DNA of 16,522 nucleotides from Actinomycetes bacterium. Its GTDB lineage: Bacteria > Actinomycetota > Actinomycetes > Propionibacteriales > Nocardioidaceae. Location of the stretch: contig JAEZEJ010000101.1 in the NCBI GenBank assembly GCA_023417775.1, positions 1 through 16,522 of the forward strand. The letters are read 5' to 3'. The notes under the pieces are model-generated. The model did no database searches and was not told where the DNA came from. It saw only the letters and a list, made by a program, of their open reading frames with translations. The position numbers and the translations under genes were made by a program. Positions 6,490 through 11,945 of this stretch are shown one piece after another. How positions within the stretch are numbered: position 1 is the first letter of the stretch; every line of letters starts with the position of its first letter.

Positions 6490-7076
6490 CGTTCTACTCC
6501 CAACGCGTCGCGCAGTCGAATGAGACCGTCGCGGATACGGGTCTTCGCCGTACCGAGGGGGATGTCCAGGAGGGCGGCGACCTCGGCATGCGTGTAGCCG
6601 CCGAAGTAGGCGAGGTCCACCGCCTCGCGCTGGGTGGCGGTGAGCTCGTCGAGTGCGGCGCGGACGCGGGTCGCCTCGAGCCGGTCGACGACCTTCTCGC
6701 TGGTCGTGTCGTGCTCCACCTCGCGGTGACCGTAGCCATAGGCGATATCGCGCCGGGTCGCGGCCGAGGCCGAACGGACCCGGTCGACCGCCCGGCGGTG
6801 GGCGATCGTGAACATCCAGGAGAGCGCACTCGCGCGCGAGGCGTCGAAGCGGGCGGCCTGTCGCCACAGCTCCAGATACGTCTCCTGGGTGACCTCCTCG
6901 GCATGTGAGGGGTCCCGGACCACGCGCCGTACGAGGCCGTACACCCGCGGGGCGGTCAGGTCATAGAGCGTGGAGAAGGCGGCCTCGTCGCTGCGGGCGC
7001 AGCGACCGATCAGGGCGGCCAGCCGCTCCGTGCCCTCCGGCTCGGGGCCGGAGGGCACGGGTGTCAGATGCGTCAC
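6486..7076 (-). CDS. sigK: ECF sigma factor SigK
   Basis: A 196-residue ECF sigma factor. Region 2 spans about residues 27-100 ('DEAAFSTLYDLTAPRVYGLV', 'DPSHAEEVTQETYLELWRQA', 'ASALSWMFTIAHRRAVDRVR') and region 4 about 132-190 ('LTATQREAVDLAYFGGYTHA', 'DIPLGTAKTRIRDGLIRLRD'). These strings are characteristic of SigK. It directs RNA polymerase to CCATCC...CGAA-type promoters and is held by the membrane anti-sigma encoded next. The start is GTG at 7076; no later ATG/GTG/TTG start would keep the conserved 'RLAALIGRCARSDEAAF', so this start is required. AGGAAG lies about 10 bases upstream. A 14-bp perfect hairpin covers codons 6-16. The only cysteine is Cys26, so the region-4 disulfide reported for M. 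tuberculosis SigK cannot form. Only 21 bases separate it from the fasciclin gene, implying one operon. Confidence 0.9.
   Translation of the reverse strand: MTHLTPVPSGPEPEGTERLAALIGRCARSDEAAFSTLYDLTAPRVYGLVRRVVRDPSHAEEVTQETYLELWRQAARFDASRASALSWMFTIAHRRAVDRVRSASAATRRDIAYGYGHREVEHDTTSEKVVDRLEATRVRAALDELTATQREAVDLAYFGGYTHAEVAALLDIPLGTAKTRIRDGLIRLRDALGVER
7028..7060. other. 14-bp perfect hairpin inside the start of sigK
   Basis: CCGTGCCCTCCGGC (7028-7041) and GCCGGAGGGCACGG (7047-7060) are perfectly complementary, with a 5-base loop. The structure begins 16 bases inside sigK. It would form in the mRNA between the fasciclin and sigK reading regions and could lower sigK translation or terminate a fraction of transcripts. 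No U-tract follows. Function is inferred. Confidence 0.55.
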
Positions 7077-7097
7077 GGGAGTGAGTCTTCCTGAAGA

Positions 7098-7727
7098 TCA
7101 GGGCATCAGCACGCCGTCGACCACGTACACCTTGGCGTTGGCCGTCGGCACATTGCCGCAGATCACGCTCGCATCGCCGACGGTGAAGTCCTCATCGGAC
7201 CCCTCGACGGTGATGGTGTCTCCGGCGAGCGTCTCGTGCTCACCGGCGATCTCGTCCGGTCCCAGCTCGCCGGCGACGACATGGTGGGTCAGCACGGTGG
7301 TCAGCTGCTCCTTGTCGGCGAGCAGGGCGTCCAGCTGGTCCTGCGGGATCTCGGCGAAGGCGTCATCGGTCGGGGCGAAGACCGTGAGCGACTCCTCGGA
7401 GTTGAGGGTGTCGACCAGGCCCGCCTCGGTGACAGCCGATACGAGCGTCGTCAGCAGCGGGTTGCTGCTCGCCGCAGTGGCGACGGGCTCCTCGGCCATG
7501 CCCTCCAGGGACCCTGCGCCGTCCGACGGGATCGCGGAGCAGCCGGGTCCGAAGGCGCCCATCATGTCCATATCGCCCATGTCATCGCCCGAGGTCTCCT
7601 CGCTGGTGGTGGGCTCGGACTCCATTGACTCGTCGGAGTCGCCCGAGTCGCTGCAGGCCGCCAGACCCAGAGTCAGGGTCAGCGCCGCGGAGGCGAGGCC
7701 GGCGCGGCGGATGATCGTCTTCTTCAT
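7098..7727 (-). CDS. MPT83/MPT70-like fasciclin-domain lipoprotein
   Basis: The 209-residue protein starts MKKTIIRRAG with a lipobox LAAC (Cys25), so it should be lipid-anchored outside the membrane. An acidic, Ser/Met-rich linker (residues 26-57, with DDMGDMDMMG) leads to one FAS1 domain. From 'GPGC' (Cys63) on it parallels MPT70/MPT83 closely: 'EEPVATAASSNPLLTTLVSA', 'GLVDTLNSEESLTVFAPTDD', 'LTTVLTHHVVAGEL', 'DASVICGNVPTANAKVYVVD' and the terminal GVLMP. Cys63 and Cys190 could form the domain disulfide. FAS1 domains mediate adhesion or envelope interactions; the partner is unknown. An in-frame ATG at 7742 exists, but AAAGGGA between the two ATGs fits the 7727 start. In M. tuberculosis the mpt83/mpt70 genes are SigK targets, which agrees with the SigK-type promoter ahead and the sigK gene 21 bases downstream. 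Confidence 0.88.
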   Translation of the reverse strand: MKKTIIRRAGLASAALTLTLGLAACSDSGDSDESMESEPTTSEETSGDDMGDMDMMGAFGPGCSAIPSDGAGSLEGMAEEPVATAASSNPLLTTLVSAVTEAGLVDTLNSEESLTVFAPTDDAFAEIPQDQLDALLADKEQLTTVLTHHVVAGELGPDEIAGEHETLAGDTITVEGSDEDFTVGDASVICGNVPTANAKVYVVDGVLMP

Positions 7728-7759
7728 GATGGTCCCTTTCATCGATGGCGTTCATCGGT

Positions 7760-7787
7760 GCTTCGGGGCCGAGCGCGATCCGGATGG
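7760..7787 (-). promoter_or_regulatory. SigK-type promoter of the fasciclin-sigK-rskA operon
   Basis: On the minus strand CCATCC (plus 7782-7787) and CGAAGC (7760-7765) stand 16 bases apart. CCATCC with a CGAA-type -10 is the motif I recall for mycobacterial SigK promoters. Initiation near 7752 would leave a leader of about 25 bases to the ATG at 7727. A near-identical motif precedes the molybdoenzyme gene (11917-11944). It implies positive autoregulation of sigK. Confidence 0.72.
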
Positions 7788-8018
7788 GTCCGCCGGCAGA
7801 GTCTCCGCGTTCGTGGGTGCTCGCGGACGACGAAGGATGTGCTCCGTGGACGTCAGCTGGCAGGCGACTACGGCGAGCGACGCGTCTCCAAACGGGGCTG
7901 TCGGTGGGCTGTGCACCTCTGGTGCCGCTTGAGCGGTGCGTGGTCCACCGCTCGAATGCTGAACCGGGCGGCGCGCCAAGTCACTGCCTTTTGAGCCGCG
8001 GCGAGCGAGATGCAGGTA
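7788..8018. other. Non-coding gap between the SigK promoter and the CRISPR array; one hairpin
   Basis: No convincing gene is seen here. The only clear structure is GAGCGGTG (7931-7938) pairing with CACCGCTC (7946-7953), 8 bp with a 7-base loop. It lies beyond the trailer end of the leftward-transcribed array and could end its precursor transcript. The short open frames crossing this gap have no family resemblance. Confidence 0.4.
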
Positions 8019-8046
8019 CTGATGATCGCGCGGGCCCGGGGAGCAC
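8019..8046 (-). repeat. Decayed terminal CRISPR repeat, in phase with the array
   Basis: This stretch lies exactly 61 bases before the first intact repeat, the array's fixed period, and ends CCCGGGGAGCAC. Its last ten bases are identical to those of the neighbouring repeat at 8080-8107, including the GAGCAC end that the other repeats lack. The other half (8019-8036) is strongly altered. The 33-base stretch between them (8047-8079) has normal spacer length, so it is probably the oldest spacer. Confidence 0.65.
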
Positions 8047-8079
8047 GAGGGCGCGACATGGCCGGCACGGGACTGAACT

Positions 8080-8900
8080 GGATCATCCCCGCTCGCACGG
8101 GGAGCACGCGAGCCAGTTGATTGTCAGCGTGCCTGAGCCGGGATCATCCCCGCTCGCACGGGGAGCGCGAGCGTCGACGTCTTGGCCTCCGCGGCTGGTG
8201 GGGATCATCCCCGCTCGCACGGGGAGCGCCCTCTCCGTGCTCAAGAGGATCGCGTGATCGAGGGATCATCCCCGCTCGCACGGGGAGCGCCGGTACGTCG
8301 CGCAGACCGAGCTCCACGGCCAGGGACCATCCCCGCTCGCACGGGGAGCGCTGATGGAAGCCTCCACGTCGTTTGCCGTAGCTGGGATCATCCCCGCTCG
8401 CACGGGGAGCGCTCCGGCGGACGCCCAGTGCAGCTCGGACCCGCCGGATCATCCCCGCTCGCACGGGGAGCGCTGTCGACGTCGAGGGCAATGCGCTGCG
8501 GGTCACGGATCATCCCCGCTCGCACGGGGAGCGCGCACACCGAGGCTGGAACGTCGCGGACCTGCAAGGATCATCCCCGCTCGCACGGGGAGCGCGGTGG
8601 ATCGGGGCGTGGGGTGGGGGTGGGTTACGGATCATCCCCGCTCGCACGGGGAGCGCCCGTCAACCTCCGAGTGGAGGCCGACGGGGGCGGGATCATCCCC
8701 GCTCGCACGGGGAGCGCGCCGACCTGATGGCGATGCCCGAGGACGAGTTCGGATCATCCCCGCTCGCACGGGGAGCGCGTGCGATCTGCACCGGCTCCGG
8801 GGAGCCGACGGGGATCATCCCCGCTCGCACGGGGAGCGCCAGTGACTCGGCGAACCGCTTGAGGGCGATATCGGATCATCCCCGCTCGCACGGGGAGCGC
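8080..8900 (-). CRISPR. Type I-E CRISPR array: 14 repeats of 28 nt, 13 spacers of 33 nt, no adjacent cas genes
   Basis: Repeats begin at 8080, 8141, 8202, 8263, 8324, 8385, 8446, 8507, 8568, 8629, 8690, 8751, 8812 and 8873, a constant 61-base period. On the plus strand each starts GGATCATCCCCG and ends CACGGGGAGCGC. Two variants occur: 8080-8107 ends GAGCAC, and 8324-8351 starts GGACC. Read on the minus strand the repeat gives a 7-bp stem TCCCCGT/GCGGGGA with a GCGA tetraloop, matching the Cas6e-recognised hairpin of type I-E repeats; on the plus strand the top pair would be a C-A mismatch. The variant and decayed repeats at 8080 and 8019 mark the trailer, so the leader is on the right and 8840-8872 is the newest spacer. 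All 13 spacers differ. No cas gene is in the window, so processing and interference must come from elsewhere or be absent. Confidence 0.97.
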
Positions 8901-8980
8901 ACTTGCTGACCTGGACAAACATCTGGCGTTGACCGGTTTCAGCATCACTTTTGTACCACGCATGCGCTCGTCATGAGTGG
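8901..8980 (-). promoter_or_regulatory. Probable CRISPR leader
   Basis: This stretch borders the newest repeat on the leader side and looks less GC-rich than its surroundings. On the minus strand it carries an extended -10-like TGGTACAAA (plus 8950-8958), which would start transcription about 40 bases before the first repeat. No good -35 is visible. Identification rests on position and array polarity. Confidence 0.5.
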
Positions 8981-9032
8981 GTGTGGATGAACGGAGAAAG
9001 TGTCAGCCGAGTCACCTAGAGTAGGAACCAGA

Positions 9033-9048
9033 TCGAACACCAGTTCGA
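9033..9048. promoter_or_regulatory. Perfect SOS box (LexA operator)
   Basis: TCGAAC-ACCA-GTTCGA is an exact match to the LexA-binding consensus TCGAAC-N4-GTTCGA of mycobacteria and other Gram-positives. It ends 39 bases before the ATG of the DUF222-HNH gene. A TAGAGT (9017-9022) just upstream could be its -10 element, placing the operator over the transcription start. DNA-damage induction is predicted. The CRISPR leader reads away on the other strand from the same gap. Confidence 0.85.
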
Positions 9049-9087
9049 CAGACGAAATGGTTCTACTGGTAAGGGGGGTGAACGAGG

Positions 9088-10389
9088 ATGGTCGCACAAC
9101 ACATCGAACCCACCACCACGGTGATGGCGGCGGAGTTGGCTGCATTGCATGGAGTAATCGATCGTCTCGATCCTCTCGTCAGGACGGGTCTCACCCCCGC
9201 CGAGGCGCAGCAGCTGACCGGTGAGGTCGGACGAGTCAAGAACCGGCTCGACGCGCTCATCCTCCACGCCGCACGCGTGATCCACGACAGCCGCCTCGCC
9301 AGACGTCAGGGCACCGCGTCCACCGGCGACCTGCTCGGCCGGGATCTCGGTAACGACCGCGCCGCCGGCAACCGACTCCTCGCCGCAGCCAAAGATGTTC
9401 CCGAACAATCACTCACCGACCAAGCCCTGTCGGCAGGGGACCTGACATTGAATCAGGCCAGTATCATTTCTGACGGGTTGAAGAGCCTCCCCACCGACAC
9501 CACCAGTGAGCAACGCAGTTTGGCGGAGCGGACGCTGATCGAAGATGCGGAACGCCTCACACCGAAGGACCTGCGGGCGCGTGCGGATCGGATCGCGGAC
9601 CAGTGGGCCGACCAGTCGGTCGTGGACCGCCACGAGTCCGAGCTGCTGCACGAGCGGGAGCAGCGGGCCTGGGACAACACGAAACTCAGCATGTGGGCGA
9701 ATGGGGATGGCACCACGTCTGGCCGGTTCACCATCCCGGATGCTCATGCCGCCATGCTCAAGACCGTCCTGGACGCCTACGCCTCACCCAGACGCGCCAG
9801 CATGCTCGGCCGTGAACGTTTCGATGAGTACGCGACCCGGGCCGGGCAGGGGTTCTGCGAACTCATCGAACGGGTCCCTGCCGACCGGCTCCCGAACCAC
9901 GGCGGGAACAACGTCCTCGTCACCGTCGACATGAACCTCGCCGATCTCGAACAACGCCTTGAGAACGCGGCACCGGGCACGATCACCACCGACGGGACAA
10001 GAATGAGCCCCGGGCAGGTCCGGCGGTTGGCCTGCGATGCGAAATTGCTCCCGCAGGTGTTTGGTGGGGAATCCGTTCCGCTCGACCTCGGACGAGAGGA
10101 ACGACTCTTCACCCGACATCAACGGATCGCGATCACCAACCGCGACGGGGGTTGCGCCGCCCCCGGATGCGACCGACCACCCGGATGGTGCGAAGCGCAT
10201 CATGGCAATCGGACCTGGGCTGATGGTGGAACCACAGATGTGAAAGAAGCCATCAGCCTCTGCGCGGAACACCACCGACAGATCCACACCGGGCACCTCC
10301 ACTGCCGCATCAACCCAACAGACGGCATCCCCGAATTCCGACAACCCGGCACCCGAACATGGAAACGCCACGATCGATGGCGACCCTGA
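9088..10389 (+). CDS. DUF222 / 13E12-family protein with C-terminal HNH endonuclease domain
   Basis: A 433-residue protein with the two-part build of the actinobacterial 13E12 repeat family. A long helical DUF222 region (about residues 15-340, including 'LPNHGGNNVLVTVDM') precedes a treble-clef HNH domain: C356-x4-C361, 'CEAHHG' (H371/H372), 'WADGGTTD', then C392-x2-HH (395/396). The usual central Asn of 'D-x-x-N' looks replaced ('TDVKEAISLC'), so nuclease activity is uncertain. GGGGGG nine bases before the ATG is a plausible ribosome-binding site. A perfect LexA operator precedes the gene; 13E12 genes are known LexA targets in M. tuberculosis, and one family member there hosts prophage integration. 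The role is not established for the family. Its base composition looks less GC-rich than the flanking genes, which suggests a mobile history. It ends 17 bases from the convergent molybdoenzyme gene. Confidence 0.9.
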   Translation: MVAQHIEPTTTVMAAELAALHGVIDRLDPLVRTGLTPAEAQQLTGEVGRVKNRLDALILHAARVIHDSRLARRQGTASTGDLLGRDLGNDRAAGNRLLAAAKDVPEQSLTDQALSAGDLTLNQASIISDGLKSLPTDTTSEQRSLAERTLIEDAERLTPKDLRARADRIADQWADQSVVDRHESELLHEREQRAWDNTKLSMWANGDGTTSGRFTIPDAHAAMLKTVLDAYASPRRASMLGRERFDEYATRAGQGFCELIERVPADRLPNHGGNNVLVTVDMNLADLEQRLENAAPGTITTDGTRMSPGQVRRLACDAKLLPQVFGGESVPLDLGREERLFTRHQRIAITNRDGGCAAPGCDRPPGWCEAHHGNRTWADGGTTDVKEAISLCAEHHRQIHTGHLHCRINPTDGIPEFRQPGTRTWKRHDRWRP

Positions 10390-10406
10390 GACGAGACGTG
10401 ATCCGG

Positions 10407-11909
10407 CTACGCCACGCGCACGACGATGTCGTGGATGCCGCTCGAACCATTGGGGAACGGGCTCGCGCGGTCGGCGGTCTGCACCTCGCCGTCGTCGGTC
10501 ACACAGCGCGCCTGCACCGTGTGCCGGCCCGAGGTGGCCTTCCAGGGCACGTACCACTGCCGCCAGTAGTCCACGCCGGCATCCGGGCCGAGCTCGGCAT
10601 CGGTCCAGTCGCCGTCGTCGATCCGCACCTGGACCCGATCGACACCGCGGTGCTGGGCCCACGCGACACCCGCGATGACCCGATCGCCGGGCTCGACCTC
10701 CGTCAGGCCGCGAGGCGTGTCGATACGAGTCGAGATCTTGATCGGACCGTCGATATCCCAGTCCCGCTCGGTCCAATAGGCCCGCTCCTCGGCATAGGTG
10801 GTGAGCGTCAGTCGCTCCACCCACTTCGTGGCGCCGACATAGCCATAGAGGCCCGGCGTGATGAGCCTCGCCGGGAAACCGTGCTCACGGGGCAGCGGTT
10901 CGCCGTCCATCGCGATCGCGAGCATCGCATCGCGTCCATCGGTCGCGATGTCCAGGGGCGTGCTGATCGTGAAGCCGTCGACCGCCGTGCTCAGGATCTG
11001 ATCGGCTCCCGACCCCACTCGGGCACGGTCCAGCAGGTCCGTCAGCGGCACACCGAGCCACCGGGTGGCGCCCACATACCCGCCGCCGACCTCATTCGAG
11101 ACGCACGTCATCGTGATGTCCCGCTCGATCATGTCCATCGCCAGCAGTTCCTCCCAGGTGATCGTGTAGGGATTCTCGACATCTCCATCGATCGTCAGGG
11201 TCCAGCCGTCGACATCGACCACGGGCACGCTCAAGTTGATATCGACCCGGTAGAAGTCCCCTGTCGGGGTCCGGAAGGGGCTGATGCCGTCGATGTCGAG
11301 GCCCTCGGCCAGCGGGGGGAGCGGATCCTTCGGGCGGGGCAGGACGATATCGCCGAGGCGGCGTCCACCCCGGATGATCGCCTCGCCGGCGGCACCGGTC
11401 AGGGCCGCGGCCACGACGAAGGCGCCTCCTCCGAGCAGCACATGTCGACGCGTCGGGCCCGGAGTCTCCGCATCCGCCGGACTCGACCCCCGCACCAGCC
11501 ACCACAACGCGGCGAGAGCCGCGATGCCAGTGGCCAGCGCGGGCAGCAGGTCGATCGCGTTCGCCGTCGGACGGGCCACGGCGGCCGCGCCGGCGAGGGC
11601 CACGAGCGCGACGAGGATCAGCGCGCCGAGGCCGAATCGCCGCGCCGCCACCACGCCGCCGAGGGCGGCGAGCAGGAGGGTGCCGAGGGCCACCGAGCCG
11701 ATGAGGATCGCCTTGTCGGCGGTCCCGAAGGTCGCTACCGCCCACTCCTTGACCGGAGTCGGGGTGGCGTCGATGACGGTCGATCCGACCGCCAGGATCG
11801 GCGATGCGGCCGGAACGGTGACCGCCGCGACCAGATGTCCGATGCCGATGCCGAACACTGCCGCGGCGACACCGATCGTCGCATCGCGAGGAAGCTGATG
11901 AGCCGTCAT
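10407..11909 (-). CDS. Membrane-anchored sulfite-oxidase-family molybdopterin oxidoreductase
   Basis: A 500-residue protein in two halves. The N-half has about five hydrophobic segments (near residues 11-31, 67-90, 93-112, 119-138 and 157-175), the last following a Thr-Arg-Arg-His. From about residue 215 comes the SUOX molybdopterin domain: 'INLSVPVVDVDGWTLTIDGD', 'ITWEELLAMDMIERDITMTC' with the molybdenum-ligand Cys269, and 'HGFPARLITPGLYGYVGATK' followed by WVERLTL. A C-terminal Mo-cofactor dimerisation domain (about 395-500, 'VDRVQVRIDDGDW', 'VPWKATSGRHTVQARC') completes it. The catalytic half should lie outside the membrane. The family oxidises sulfite or reduces S- or N-oxides; the direction and substrate are unknown. 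A SigK-type promoter ends seven bases before the ATG, so the message may be leaderless. The gene follows the helicase gene by 36 bases on the same strand. Confidence 0.9.
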   Translation of the reverse strand: MTAHQLPRDATIGVAAAVFGIGIGHLVAAVTVPAASPILAVGSTVIDATPTPVKEWAVATFGTADKAILIGSVALGTLLLAALGGVVAARRFGLGALILVALVALAGAAAVARPTANAIDLLPALATGIAALAALWWLVRGSSPADAETPGPTRRHVLLGGGAFVVAAALTGAAGEAIIRGGRRLGDIVLPRPKDPLPPLAEGLDIDGISPFRTPTGDFYRVDINLSVPVVDVDGWTLTIDGDVENPYTITWEELLAMDMIERDITMTCVSNEVGGGYVGATRWLGVPLTDLLDRARVGSGADQILSTAVDGFTISTPLDIATDGRDAMLAIAMDGEPLPREHGFPARLITPGLYGYVGATKWVERLTLTTYAEERAYWTERDWDIDGPIKISTRIDTPRGLTEVEPGDRVIAGVAWAQHRGVDRVQVRIDDGDWTDAELGPDAGVDYWRQWYVPWKATSGRHTVQARCVTDDGEVQTADRASPFPNGSSGIHDIVVRVA

Positions 11910-11916
11910 GTCGAGT

Positions 11917-11944
11917 GCTTCGTCGCCGACGGCCTCATGGATGC
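11917..11944 (-). promoter_or_regulatory. SigK-type promoter of the molybdoenzyme gene
   Basis: On the minus strand GCATCC (plus 11939-11944) and CGAAGC (11917-11922) stand 16 bases apart. The -10 and spacing are identical, and the -35 differs by one base, from the promoter of the fasciclin-sigK-rskA operon. Only seven bases separate the -10 element from the ATG at 11909, so transcription should begin at or next to the start codon. The -35 begins one base past the helicase stop codon. Confidence 0.65.
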
Positions 11945-11945
11945 G

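Noticed and set aside
6490..6867. N-terminal extension of the anti-sigma factor to 360 residues
   Set aside because: The extra part is an out-of-frame reading of sigK; the ATG at 6489 has a good ribosome-binding site and the ATGA overlap.
7752..7979. Possible 75-residue minus-strand protein upstream of the fasciclin gene
   Set aside because: No ribosome-binding site or recognisable motif, and it overlaps the SigK-type promoter.
7958..7985. A further decayed repeat one more period (61 bases) before 8019
   Set aside because: The sequence there has no GGGGAGC end and no other resemblance to the repeat.
7745..8909. Several overlapping open frames across the array encoding repeated RTGSA / PRSHGER / PLARGA strings
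   Set aside because: They are read-through of CRISPR repeats, which shift frame every 61 bases; no start signals or family resemblance.
9088..10389. HNH protein as a cas or anti-phage component because it stands next to the array
   Set aside because: It belongs to the widespread DUF222/13E12 family and carries no Cas motif; adjacency alone is not evidence of a joint function.
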